Below, piece by piece: positions 42,201 through 52,283 of a stretch of DNA of 64,000 bases; the stretch's first letter is position 1, and each line of letters opens with the position of its first letter. The notes under the pieces were generated by a model. The model had not been told where the DNA came from. It ran no database searches and saw nothing but the letters and a program-made list of their open reading frames with translations. The position numbers and the translations under genes are program-made. This DNA is from Strongylocentrotus purpuratus. Taxonomy: Eukaryota; Echinodermata; Echinoidea; Camarodonta; Strongylocentrotidae. Location of the stretch: contig NW_022145540.1 in assembly GCF_000002235.5 (NCBI RefSeq), positions 113,501 through 177,500 of the forward strand, in the 5' to 3' direction.

Positions 42201-43917
42201 AGTCTGCTCTGTTCAAATATATCATCTAGTTACACATACATTTAAAGTTTCAACCATTCGTTTTATGACTTTCCAATTTTGTGTCCGGATGTAAAATTTT
42301 GATGTTCACATATCCTTTTTTAGTCCAGACTACATGTATATCCAATCTGTGCCCATATAGTGACCGATGACTTAAAGTGACTCGGTAACCCCCATTACCT
42401 CAGATTCTGAAACAAAATCCTGGGTTTAGCTCATGCTGCAATCATAATTATAAACCTTTTGGTCAGTCAGGAATCCCATGACTTTTACAAGCCTATCGAT
42501 CAGCTGTCTGATTATCAAGGTATTTATGATTGGAAATCAAAATTTCATTTTTTGTTTTCCGAATGGTTTTTATTACACTACAGTCAATTGGGGAAAGTGA
42601 GTATGGTAAAACCGGTCACTCAAAGATTTTTATTTTTTAAAGGCACTTCATGATCATTTTGAAGAGCAATTCTTTTAGGGCTTTAATATTACACCATATC
42701 ACAGACACTGATAACACGTAGGGCCATTCATCTCAGATTTAATAAACGACGCCATTAATTAATGACACAGGCATGGTGTGTATTCAACCGTATTGATTCG
42801 TATTGATCAATCTGATAAAATTAGAGTGTGTTATACCTGTACAAATATCTGTTCATTGATGTATATTCTGCAAGGTCAGCTGTAATTATTAACATCCATT
42901 TATGCCAATATTGAATGTTCTCTTCAGTTTTACTAAGTAGGCAAACTTAGACTATGTATGCTAATGCGTGGGACATTTTCCACACTTGAGATTAAAATGT
43001 ATGTCATCTTTTATCATCAACAGCTGTCCAATGTGCGTGTATCGACGTTTATGTTGGCATCGTTCCTCGGCCTTCTTCCTACTCAGTTCCTCAATTCCTA
43101 CATGGGATCATCCCTACGCTCCGTCCAAGACATCAAGAACCAACAATCATCTTCCTTGCTGCTGATGGCTCAGGTAGGTAAAACATTAGCAATCACTCAA
43201 GCAATTACTTATACAGAGCTCTGTCCGTCTAAAAACAGTCAAGACATCAAGGTATGGACAATCATCTTCCTTGTTCTTCATGGTTCACTTAGGACAATCT
43301 ACATCACTGTGAAAAATACCTAATATCAAGCACTAACATTGTCCAAGACATCAATAATCAAAAGAAATGTTATTTTTGCATTGTCAAACTTAGTAAATAA
43401 GAAATTCATGTTTGTACTAGAGTATGAATAATTATTAAACCAAAGATATCATAGCTCAAGGGTCTAATTCAAAGGAGTCCCAGACTTTTGTCATCAGCTG
43501 TGGACTCTAACTTCCATGCAGGAACCCTTCAGATCGATATTTTATCATGTACTTTCAAAAGCTATATACATGTACCGGTGTCACCAATTAATATCTGGTA
43601 GCTGACACATGAATTTTTCCATACTGAATTAAGAGCTATTTTGAATTTCTGTTTCTTCACAGGTACTTTTCAGTTTTGCTCTGTCAGTTTACGTGTTGAG
43701 AATGGCACAGAGAGAGCTCCACAGAAAGCTAGACAACCATCATAAAACCATGTCAAATACACTGCCCTTTAAAGCACATGGATCATCTCAGGAACAGGTC
43801 AAAGGTCAACCTTCGGAAAATGGACCAAAGTTGACAAGCGACGCCGGCCATACTGATCCCATCATGTATTCACATAACTCTCATTGCAATGACTCTCAAG
43901 CAATCTTTATGGTATAA
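33270..43917 (+). CDS. TMEM64: TMEM64, VTT/DedA-domain membrane protein
   Basis: Four exons in phase 0: 33270-33614, 35034-35396, 43024-43173 and 43663-43917, giving 369 aa (human about 380). The N-terminus is cysteine-rich (CCHSC, ACC, PCC), then comes a first membrane segment (AISLIGLSTFLLF). The VTT/SNARE-associated domain follows: SFPMTWGYILVNVIAGYRFG, a hydrophobic helix, VVEGDHGFQVIALTRLTPIP, FGIQN and GLLPTQFLNSYMGSSLR. A last helix is LFSFALSVYVL, and the tail is hydrophilic. The RLTPIPFG.QN and GLLPTQ.LNSY motifs are those of TMEM64. The family sits in ER/Golgi membranes; VTT relatives are lipid scramblases, and TMEM64 is linked to Wnt and Ca2+ regulation in vertebrates. Intron 2 holds a 6.7-kb antisense LINE. 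The start codon is the first in-frame ATG; several out-of-frame upstream ATGs exist. Confidence 0.88.
33925..34113 (+). mobile_element. LINE 3' end: last 57 codons of a reverse transcriptase ORF plus (TAG)n tail
   Basis: The frame starting at 33925 reads LFWEPSRGKRTRGRPAMTYI, then QLEKDTC.., ending VRVRST and a TAG at 34096-34098. It is followed by a short TAG repeat, as microsatellite tails follow RTE/CR1-like LINEs. The segment is heavily 5'-truncated and sits in TMEM64 intron 1, sense orientation. Confidence 0.75.
35694..39476 (-). CDS. LINE ORF2: APE endonuclease and reverse transcriptase
   Basis: A protein of 1260 aa without internal stops. Residues 1-240 are an apurinic-like endonuclease: THNVNGL, LLQETHS, GGDFNLI and a terminal LSDHDHVSLH. 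After a basic, coiled-coil-prone linker comes the reverse transcriptase (about 480-760): NWRPITLLNVDVKILSK, ALDLSKAFDSI, SRGVRQGDPLAPLLF and the catalytic YADD. The C-terminal part (CTLCETSVETPLHLFYECKV) keeps a C-x2-C..H..C zinc-knuckle arrangement typical of the L1/Tx1 group. It provides target-primed reverse transcription. All catalytic motifs are present; activity is inference. Confidence 0.95.
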   Translation of the reverse strand: MDLKLMTHNVNGLGDFKARKRYFNYMLKQNKDIILLQETHSVEKEESLWRNQVRSDIIFSHGTSKSRGVCIILRKTPNFKLLDSIKDIMGRFLLVKVEIQKKVYVICNIYAPNNEKDQVEFFKKVELTIQDNVENEEILIIGGDFNLIQNLDLDRAGGSMKSIWKHSVNLIENLKIYFGLVDVWRSRNPCKKGFTWRRYNPLVQSRLDFWLIHESLQNTISENDIIPCVLSDHDHVSLHMKIKTKNSGPSYWKFNNSLLNDVEYVNALANKYSEWIGEFTDSNDKGGLWDWLKFKIREFTVPFSKKKKCEREEKRKALEKELKKLDDRMAAEDIDEELMKKKREVEQELFKIYDYFADGAILRSRCTWYEKGEKSTKYFLSLEKGQAANSNIDVLISDVGRIDKQSEIQDFIKKSYKTLFENKDKVEDEVSKDYISQSNIKQLTDEERNSCEGNITCSEARAELLKMARNKTPGNDGLTVEFYEMFWPLISKEVIDSFNFAYENSVMSVSQRQGTIKLIPKPDRDKHTLSNWRPITLLNVDVKILSKCLAKRVAKVIGKLVDSQQTAFIKGRYIGEGIRLISDLLQYTKEENLRGIMLALDLSKAFDSISHRYMLNCLEAFNFGPSFIQWVRTLHTNISSCVLVNGFTTGYFPVSRGVRQGDPLAPLLFILSLEVVLTRLNNNDNIQAFEFSGKQIKYTAYADDITCFCRNIQSMKMVFKVFEEFSIISGLYLNKTKTEGIWVGKDRHNGEKTNDILWADKSIRILGIHFSYDQEVVRKLNFDKRLDEIKCTFLRWKNRGLTLIGKIQLLKTFVMSKIMYIVSNIEIPDDFVKEVEKLMFQFIWKGPDKISRATMIADYTEGGLKFPKLKCMIETQLVKWIQRYYTESDHHWKLFFDHYSKRFGGKLIFMSNYSMNQLNSLGIPIFYHNLLLAWSKTKEYNQFVDDQGAQASVLSQIVWNNQYILIDNKSVYCKAFHEAGLCYVYQLFDLHGNIVQFNLWKARGVPGKYYMVYLAIVSLVRKKWGSSFNQLLIKMFLEKIDFEHDQSDLLTVEIQKLKTRNIYVDLVSKLTCRPVCEPLFSTKYGIEEEEWPQMYLLPFKCTIEVKMRVFQFKIVHNILYTNERLFKMKQVQTELCTLCETSVETPLHLFYECKVAEDLRRAFVDKIGLKLSVRFEDLSRKRMMFGFIKDWKGPHKILLNHLIILLKRYIYIQKCRNLVVSFIGFETFICKIRHIELVIAKQKHKENMHYRKWSPIENLF
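39872..40864 (-). CDS. LINE ORF1: coiled-coil RNA-binding protein (Transposase_22 type)
   Basis: 330 aa. An acidic, polar N-terminus with a nuclear-localisation-like EKKRKIN near residue 85 is followed by a coiled coil at about 105-180 (heptads in LLDRMDQMNSKFNDIVARL and EKENEKLRERLTDL), then an RRM-like core (RNTLVFQGFPEGAEN, IERAHRSG, RPIIAAFNRYSTKSMILVNA) and a basic C-terminal domain (PKEIREQRKKL). This is the L1 ORF1p layout: trimeric coiled coil, RRM, CTD, used to coat LINE RNA. The first ATG lies only a few bases from the neighbouring repeat element, so its translation leader is supplied by that element. Confidence 0.92.
   Translation of the reverse strand: MSGKKRQMDKMDVSPRISQYFTPSGSISGRTEMDIDENSDIQLENLTQQSVLTGTSEAGQDSQESHPQAVGGKEKEKDEDEPRAEKKRKINGDQKVQASTTTEDLLAKLLDRMDQMNSKFNDIVARLDLSLTQIDNNKREIEEVKEKQEGIEFDIGSIKEKLHAQEKENEKLRERLTDLSARGMRNTLVFQGFPEGAENKNCENLIQSFAKSHLQIEAEVIIERAHRSGSTSSPRPRPIIAAFNRYSTKSMILVNARRFLKEKPFEHNGKHPIYVDEMLPKEIREQRKKLIHIKKKLKEENTRRAVYFKYPARIFYKEGKDGKEKEYKMK
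40913..40980. repeat. GTCCGTAC/CCGT microsatellite
   Basis: About 65 bp made of CGTACGTC and CGTC units (cgtccgtacgtccgtacgtc and so on). The unit is self-complementary (GTAC). Confidence 0.95.
41000..42045. repeat. 155-bp tandem array with nuclear-receptor half-sites
   Basis: Six full and two partial units, each containing ATATCTCAAGAACCA, AACTTCAAACTTA, ATCACCATAGGAAGAC, GATTAGATTTTGGAGCA and AGGTCAAAGGTCAAGGGTCA. Unit starts (ATATCTCAAGAAC) are near 41001, 41155, 41311, 41469, 41623, 41781, 41846 and 42005. The block starting 41781 is short and lacks the half-site segment. Confidence 0.9.
42372..42758 (-). repeat. dispersed repeat family R2, copy 3 (reverse)
   Basis: Reverse-orientation copy with TTAA at both edges, only about 180 bp from the LINE 5' target duplication. 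Same internal phrases as the copies at 11821 and 29347. Confidence 0.75.
43217..43290 (+). repeat. degenerate duplicate of the TMEM64 exon 3 end within intron 3
   Basis: The exon phrase CAAGACATCAAGAACCAACA ATCATCTTCCTTGCT.. (43125-43173) recurs just after its donor as CAAGACATCAAGGTATGGAC followed by ATCATCTTCCTTGTT and ATGGTTCAC. A third trace, TCCAAGACATCAATAATCAA, occurs at about 43340. The duplicate has lost the exon's frame. Confidence 0.6.
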
Positions 43918-44051
43918 CACAGAATTCCAAAACTGCCATTGTCTGCAATGTATTTAGTTTATTTCTACTAATGCGTCATATGTACTCGGATTCTATATTT
44001 TACAAAGATTTGGGGAATAGTATTTTTGTATAAGTAATATTTCAAATTTTG

Positions 44052-44322
44052 TACTTAATCCCTTACAGCATTTAGTGTGTGTGTGAGAGTTTATCATGTC
44101 ATCTTGAACTCATAGTATTATATTCAGACAACTTTCACATCACCATTTTGGAAAGTGCAAAAAGCTCAAGGCTCGATCCTTCAAATAGTGTACTTAATCC
44201 CATACAACATTTAGTGTACGGTATGTTAGAGTTTATCATGTCATATTTAACTCAGGTAGTATTATATTTAAACTACTTTCACGTCACCATTTTAAAAAGT
44301 GGCAAACGCTCAAGGCTCCTTA
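44052..44322 (+). repeat. tandem duplication of about 135 bp in the TMEM64 3' UTR
   Basis: Two diverged copies, 44052-44188 and 44189-44322, each with GTACTTAATCCC.TACA, GAGTTTATCATGTCAT, ACTTTCAC.TCACCATTTT and CTCAAGGCTC. Confidence 0.8.
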
Positions 44323-45056
44323 TTATATGAGTGCTTTAGGTGGACTCTTAAAGCTGAACAGAGTTTAGATTTCTTTACTGACTTATGGAGCGCCAAGTCA
44401 AGCGTTATGCTTTTCATCATAATTATGCAACATAATGAGAAAATTAAATTTCAATTCAATTTTCAATTCAATTTATTATTTCATAAAAAATCACATACAA
44501 TATATATATATACATTGAGAATTGTGCTGGATCATTTACACCCGATAAAGCCGATGGCTTGAGAGAAGTGGGTGGACCCATAACATAAATGACAAATGTG
44601 GAAAATACAAAACATTAAAATTCACAATAAAACAAAATGCAAGACGTGTACAGGACATTACAAACTAAAACACAATAATAATACAGAACGATATAATGTA
44701 TATGGTAAATGTATGTATCATAGATAGTCATATATATGTGGTAAGAAGATGCAACTTAAATATCGACTTGAAAGAACTAAGAGTGGTTACATGTTTGATT
44801 GCCCAATCAAAGTCTTGAAATGAAAGAGGGAATTGGATTTCATGGTAACACGAGTTTTATTTGTTCATTCATCTGGCTACTAAATCACTTGGTAATTAAA
44901 AAAATAATATAATGAAGAGGTTGACACTTCGCACTCACCGGACTAAATCTGGTGTAAGCCCTGGACTAAAGTTAGTGTGCTTAATCAATACCTACCTTGG
45001 ATATCGTAGTTAAAAATGTCATTGTCTGAAACTTGGACTGTCTATTTTGAAGTTAC

Positions 45057-46000
45057 ATTAGGAAGATTACAATTGATATATTAAAGAGTATATTTGTAGA
45101 GAGATACTATTTTTCTTTGTTTTGTACTTTTGTAATGAAAGAAAATCAATGTGGAGATGAAGTAGTAAAAATATAAATTGTCCAAGCAAACGATAGTCTT
45201 CTCTGAAGTAACTTTAGGTCGATTACAAGTGATATATTCAAGAGTCTATTTTTTAGAGAGATATATTTTTCCTTTGTTTTGTACTTTTGTAATGAAAGAA
45301 AATCAATGTTGAGATGATCAGTAAAAACATATTTTATCCAAACAAAGTACAGTCTTGTCTGAAATCAAACAATTAGATTCCAAGTGATCTGTGAAAAAGA
45401 AGGAAAAAAATATTTTTAGAGAGAAGAGATATACCGTAAATCTCCGTGTATAAGGCGCACTTTTGTGCCGCCGAAAAAATTTGAAAGTCGGGGGTTTCGA
45501 TTTATGGCGCTATGCCTGGCAATGTCTCCTCGCTCAGTAATCAGTGTGTTGACTCACCACTCGGAAACTACAGCAACACTCAAATTTGTCTGTCATCTTG
45601 GTTTGAAAGTAATCTTTCTAATAGATCATGCATGACTATTGATGTTTTGCACAGAACACACTGCTTCTGCTAGGTGATGTGAGGAGGCTGGTGTGGGACA
45701 CTTGGTATCATGAAGCCTTAGACTGTTGTTACTATTAATTGTGACAAGTTCACAACTTCAACTGCACCTCGATGTAAAATGAAGGTCCTTCCCCGCGTGG
45801 GTTTTTGGCAACAAAACAACAACAACAACAAAACAAAAAAGGTTTTTTTTTTTTTTTTTTTCCCCAAAATAGGGGTGCGCCTTATACACTGGTGCGCCTT
45901 ATACACGGAGATTTACGGTATTTTGTTTTGTTTTGTACTTATGTACTTGGGCAAAATCAATTTTGAAAAAGAATTACAGAGTAGGTGATTAAGAAAAACC
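45057..46000 (+). repeat. three tandem copies of a 165-bp unit, third interrupted
   Basis: Copies start near 45057, 45222 and 45381, sharing TTTGTTTTGTACTTTTGTAAT and GAAAATCAATGT. In the third copy the unit stops at AGAGAAGAGATA, is interrupted by the 45432-45920 element, and resumes with TTTTGTTTTGTACTTATGTA. Confidence 0.75.
45432..45920. mobile_element. TIR element, 489 bp, with TACCGTAAATCTCC ends
   Basis: Ends TACCGTAAATCTCCGTGTAT.. and its exact inverse at 45892-45920 pair over 29 bp. TA at both edges may be a 2-bp duplication, as in Tc1/mariner-like elements. The interior has (AAC)n and a long T-run. No transposase is present. Confidence 0.85.
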
Positions 46001-48406
46001 TTCATTGTACAACGCAATGCAGCTGTTGAATACTATCTTAAATTTTGGACATTCTTTTTTTATATTTTATTTCTTTTTTTATAATAAGCTTATATATTCT
46101 TTTCAAGAGAAAATAGTCTATTACAATTGTCAAGTATTAAAGTTTTAGCATGAAATGCATATAAATGTTTGATAAACTATTGAGTCATTGTAAGTGAGAA
46201 TAAGACTTTCTGTGTTTTGTAATATTGCTGCTATGTTTGATTTGTCAATTTAATTAGTACTATATCAGGATAGATAGTTATGAATACTCATGATACAAAA
46301 TGAAAAATGCTGTGTGATTAGTTTTTCGAGAAAAATTGAATATAATTAATTTTAAATTTTGATAAATTTCAAATAGCGCCTACGGCCGTACACTTGTAAC
46401 TGCTACCATGAAAATCTCAGAATATGTAGTTGAGATATATAATTTCCAAACGGGAATAGCTAATTGGTCGATTTTAGTCAGGAAACATTGTTTTGTAGAT
46501 TAATTAATATCTCGACCTTGAGAGGAGCTATACAACATAAAGAGTTGATTATTTATAATTTCATAACTTAAGACTCGATTTCAACCGCAACAACGATCAC
46601 TGAATATTGTAGGATCACATATGCTTCCAATATGTTCATTTAAACGAAATTAATGACCCCATACCAAAACTTTGTATTACCTTTAACATTTATGACTCTT
46701 CTGTAAATGCTGCCTTCATTTGAGTGTGCTTGACTTCTTGTAAACGTTTACAATTCTCAATCATTACAGAAAGCCTGACGGTGCTATACAGAAGATGATT
46801 TAGACAAAAGGCCATCATAATTTTGAGAATGATGTGTAAAAGAAATATATGTATGTAAGTGTAAGTTTTCTTCAGAACCTCATTTTTGGGGGAGGAAGGG
46901 AAGGTACTCTCTATAACAGGTTGACCTTCATCAGAACATTTTTTCTTTTCTTCAAATGAAGTGGCAGTATTATAAAGCTGAATATATATTTGGACAGAGG
47001 AAACTTTTGAATCGGGATGTAACATGTTGAATACATTCCACATTTTGAAAAGAGATGATTCCACCAATTTCATATTTATTATAAATTATTTGATGATATC
47101 TAATGTAGTGCAACTTGTTTAGAGTGTGTAGGAATGTGTTTCTTTATTTTCTATTATCTATAAAGTCTTGATTTGAGATACATGTATTGGTGAAAGTGAA
47201 CTGATCTCCCAATTTTTCCCTTTCCTGTCTGTTGCTAGTTCCATGTCTAAATACTATGTTAAAACTATGAGCTCCAAATGTTGCTTCTGTGAAGAGATTT
47301 TGCAAGTTTACATACATGCTCATTTAACATAAAATCAACTTGTGAGCATACTACTCGATGCACGCATAGTGGCTCACATAAATTATAGCCCACACAGAAC
47401 TGAAGTTTGACTCGGGTTCTGTGCCGTGCGATTTTTTAAAATCTTTTTCATTTCCTGCAAACTCTATTATCTGTTGGCCCATATAAAATGCCAGGTGAAT
47501 TTTTTCAAAGGTTGATTTTATACATTCTAGCTGTACACAAATTATTTTTGTAAGTGATTGGTACACTTTATGTCTGAACAGGATATCACAGGTCTAATGA
47601 AATTAATCAAGAATGACATTCCAAGAAAAAAAATTGTTGCCAGTATTTAGCACCATACACTGTACCTCTTGAATGATGATGATTTGTATGTGTTCTAAGA
47701 TTGTTTTCTTATAAAGAAAGCTTTAGTCTTTTTTTTTTTTTGTCTTCCAATTTCATGTTAATTCAAAGAAATGATGTGGAAGATGGTTGGTTATTCTTGA
47801 GTTTTATTGTTTTTTACTTTTACTTGCCAATGAGGTATATTATATTAATTTTCTGATATCTTTGCAGTCATACTGTTAAATTATTTCTTATTAATTACTG
47901 CAAAAGCATAAATGCTCATATAATGTAATGTTAATTTAAAACCAAAGAACTTGTATATTGTGCAAATGTCATCTTCTTGCAACATTTTCACAGAACATAT
48001 TTTCTTAAAAATTAATTGTTTTAATAAGAAATCTTAATCACTGTCATAATTTAAAGCTCTGCATATCTTCTATGGATCCATAAGTTTCTTATATTTATTA
48101 TTTTGGTTTGATTTTCTAGTTGCTGTTGTAAGCTATGTTTACTTCAAAAACATTAGTTTTTCATCATACAAGTACAAAACAATATGGATTATGTACTTAT
48201 CTTCATAAGGGGAAATTAAAATAGTATTTTATGATTTTGTTGGCAGATTGTAATCAACTCATGTTCCTTCTCCAACCGCTTTTTAATGCACTGATGAGTG
48301 CTTTGTCTTCTTTGGTGAAATCCTTTTTTTCTTTTAATACTTAATTGCAGTTTTCTGCTTGAAGTTTTTTTGAGGGATGTTTTGGCTTCATTATCTGGAG
48401 ATAATG

Positions 48407-48412
48407 AATAAA
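48407..48412 (+). terminator. candidate TMEM64 polyadenylation signal
   Basis: AATAAA followed after about 20 nt by TGATGTGTTCAGTC and TTTGTTCTGT, a GU/U-rich downstream element. Confidence 0.4.
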
Positions 48413-48592
48413 GAGATTTCTAGTTTGAAGCTGATGTGTTCAGTCTTAGTTTGTTCTGTAAACCTTTTCAAAGATGAATGCATGTTTCAAGAACCTTGCC
48501 CATAGAGGCAATACGCAAACCTTATACTAAAAATGTGCTAAAATGCAAGATGAAATGAATACTGTAAGATGAGAAATGGAAAAACATCCCTC

Positions 48593-48690
48593 TTAAAGGG
48601 GAAGTCCATCCTGATATTAAATTGGTTTTAATAGAAGCACACAACAAAGAGGAACAAGTCAGTGAAAGTTGATTTTGATCAAGTGTCACT
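48593..48690 (+). repeat. dispersed repeat family R3, copy 3
   Basis: Begins TTAAAGGGGAAGTCCATCC; matches R3 at 4184 and the reverse copy at 29200. Confidence 0.6.
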
Positions 48691-51600
48691 GCATAAGGGT
48701 ACTAACAATAATATAACAATAATATAAATAAATGATAAATAAATGATAAGTAAATGATAAAAAAGACACCTTAACTGGAGAGCCACAATGTCCCACATCT
48801 TTACAGATAGCACTTCACTACACACACAACTCAAAAATCAGGCAGGATTGAATGAAATATTGAACATTTAATCATATACATATATATATCCTCTATTTCA
48901 ATATCACATATTGCTTGTTTTCTATAATATTTTTCAATCTCTCTCTAAGTGCATACAGACATACTCATTTTGCATCTTCATGACAATTTTATATCTCAAT
49001 AACTTTACAATCAACCACATAATGCGAGTCACATTTTTCATCCCATTATAAGGTATGGATATCAAACAATGGTGATTAAAATGTCATTACAGATTTCTTA
49101 AATTACAGGTTCATTATTTGCAGGTATGGTATGTATTTGACAGTTTCTACAATGACAGATTTCATGGAAACTAGGTTATCTTGCTCAAACTTGTTCTGAT
49201 AAAAGGATGGAATTTCCAATCGGCACAAAGTCTATTAATAAATTAACTAAAGTGTGTCGGAAATGGGACTAGATTGTTTTCATAACCTGTGAAATCTACC
49301 GCCTTGTACATGCTACAGTCTCTTATGTACATACACAGATACATTTATGACTATGCTGCCTACAGTTCATCATATAAATGCATAAATCTTTTTTGTGAGG
49401 AAAATATCTTTTTATAGAATTTACACCAGACAATCCTGTTTGCATCACAAATATGCATGCCTCTCCATTCAATGGGCCATTCAGTATACATCATGATGGT
49501 CATGTAAATACACAGCTCAAAGGTCATATGGGGGTACACTACATAGTAAATATATCTCCTTTTGTACAAGTCATACAAGCACTCAAATATTTAATACAAA
49601 TATAATGATCCTGCTTGGAATTTTATAATACACGATATGTAGGCATATCCACAATTTCATTTCAAACTGATACATATACAGATGATTGTTCTACTAAATA
49701 CTAAATCCATTGTTCTGTTTTTGATTTTTTGAAATAGATTGATAACCGCCATTAAAATTCACCAAGTCCAAATATTTGAAACACACTTATACAGACTGCT
49801 ACTCAAGGGGCAAATTTGGAGTACAGTGCACTCACAGTAATGGTAAGGGATGCATGATAGCTACAAGGGTAAGGAGAAGTAAATTACTATTATCACATGT
49901 TACATAACTTGAACCAGTTCAGGACATGATTATTCATACTTGAATAATTCATGTATATATCCTACTTGTTTGAGTACAAGTGCAGTCATAGGTAAGGTAT
50001 ATTTGTATACATGTATGCACGCACTTCACTTAATAGCACTACGTGTCTGACATGATTAGGTAGAATACAAAATTTTATGTGAGAATGGTGATATAAATAG
50101 AGCTATATATTGTGTGCACACAAGGTACATTGCACAATTCAAGCTGTGCAATGTGAGCTTGAATAGCAGTATATGAATACAAATGTCTGCCAATTTGAGT
50201 ATAATTGCAAAGAGAAAGTACACACAACTTTCATGGGGAAAAATATGAAAAAAGGATAAGAAAAAAAAAGGATAAATCATTAAATCATCACATCCGGATT
50301 ATCAAGTAAAGAAAGCTGTATATAAACCATACCATAATCAATATATACAAATAATCATACTGGCAATCAGATTGAAAATGTGGTTATTTACAGATTTCAT
50401 AATGGATTTAATTACATTTAATTACATGTTCAACTTGTTTAAGCACACACAGGGGAAGCTCGGCTACTTTAAAACCTTTTTTTTTAACACATTAAAGAAA
50501 CAAGTGTCAGAATCGCAACAAAACTTGAGCAGAGATCACATATCATATCAGCTTTGGTTTCAAATTCTGCTTCTTTCATTTGCTAAACTACATTCCGGTA
50601 AACATGAATTCTTTCACACTCCCCTGTGACTCGCATATATTTAATTTTTTGTAAACCTTTCCAGTGCACCCTAAACGCACAAACACAAAAACATGTCAAC
50701 AAATACACTTCTATTTATTTGAACAGCACAATAGATCATAAGGTTTTGAAGAAAAAAAACAATGCTAAGTTTCATTTCCATTAATTTTACAAAACACAAA
50801 CTTCATACAAACATTACATAACTACATGTATTTGGTACATACAACAAGTAGAAGGAGAAAAGATTGTTTTTAATTTACACAAACAACTTCCACTTCTGAA
50901 ACATGTCAGACAACTTATAGTATAAATGTTCAAATTCACAGAATAGAATGAGAGCTGCAATGATTAAATGTGTTTGACAATGATTGAATTTTACATTACA
51001 GGTATTAAATTTATCAAATTTACAATTTATTTCATGGCTGAATTGTGTAGACATTCAGAAAGATAATAAGATGAAAAAGAAAAAGGAATAAAAAGGAAAG
51101 ACAATGATATTAAGAGGGCACTATGTGGGTTAACACATTAGTTTCACTCTGAATACTGGTTTAGAAAATTAGCCTGCTTTACCCTAATTAATCCTTGAAT
51201 GGGTTCTAATTTTACTTTACCTAACTGACGAGAACTATGAGAAAAATGTTTCAGGCTACTTACTATTTTTAGAAGCTTGATGTTAAAGGTCGTTTTAGGT
51301 TTAGTAAATATGCATTATAGCCTAGGTATAAATACTATTAACTTAGATTGTCTTTTCTTCATTTTATCACTAATGTATGTAAAATGCTTTCACTGAGGTA
51401 ATTATTTATTTGCACTGTAAAATTATATTTGTCCATTTCCAATCATGTTTAATCATGTTTAATCATGCATAATGCCATTACCCTAGATAAATCCACTCTG
51501 TCAAATTGATAACAATTATTATATGATACCTATTACCTAAATCATTAAAGTATTCAACAATTAACTTTCAATCTAAGCATTGTTGAAGAATTTGCCTCAC

Positions 51601-52283
51601 AGCAGTTTGCAAAGTACATATACACATTTTCATATTCTTACCAAAAGCCCTGTGGCATATATCCTTTGGCAAAATAAAATAGAGGGTTCTTTACACTGTA
51701 TCTGTAATACGCACATTCTACTGGAAATACCCAGTAACCAATGAGACCAGGCATGATATTGTGTGTTCAGAGCCAGAAGAACGTTAACCCTGTGTTTAAT
51801 ACAGTATAGGATTTAATGCCCTTCTGCCTCCAAATAAATGATTTATCAATGGATGAGAGCTAAAGGGGCATCAACCCACTGTGACAGAAACCATATGTAG
51901 AGTCACTGGTATCCAGGGCTTGCTGTAAAATAATAGAGTTCCACCAATAGACTCTTGAATCATGTTAATGTAAAATCAGAAACATTTGCATCCTTAAAAT
52001 GTGGGCAGATTTCATGAGCAGTTCAGATTTGCAAAAGTTTCAGGCCGTGAAATAACTGAATCACAATCGATGTAAAGCTAAAATTCTGTAATTCGCATAA
52101 GTTTCTTGCTGTAAAAATAGCCATTCTTAACCATTCGCAAAGGTTTCATGCCACAAAGTTTCTGGTTTAACAGAAAACAATCGTAATATGATTAAAAGTA
52201 CACGATGAGTCAATCTTGATACAACTGTCCGCATCTTTCGTTACCCGATGTGTCGAATGGACCCTGCTTTTAGACGACCACTG
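48691..52283 (-). other. AT-rich, probably NDRG 3' UTR in part
   Basis: No exon-like ORF on either strand. Directly follows the NDRG stop on the - strand and meets the TMEM64 3' side tail to tail. No convincing poly-A signal could be chosen among many AT-rich candidates. Confidence 0.4.

Larger units (their letters stand above)
43918..48430 (+). other. probable TMEM64 3' UTR
   Basis: AT-rich and ORF-poor after the TMEM64 stop, up to an AATAAA at 48407-48412 with a GT-rich tract downstream. It contains the two tandem duplications and the TIR element described separately. Exact extent is inferred. Confidence 0.4.

Noticed and set aside
49360..50629. Several 70-85 aa ORFs in 48.7-52.2 kb
   Set aside because: Short, compositional, no conserved motif; more likely 3' UTR or intergenic sequence.
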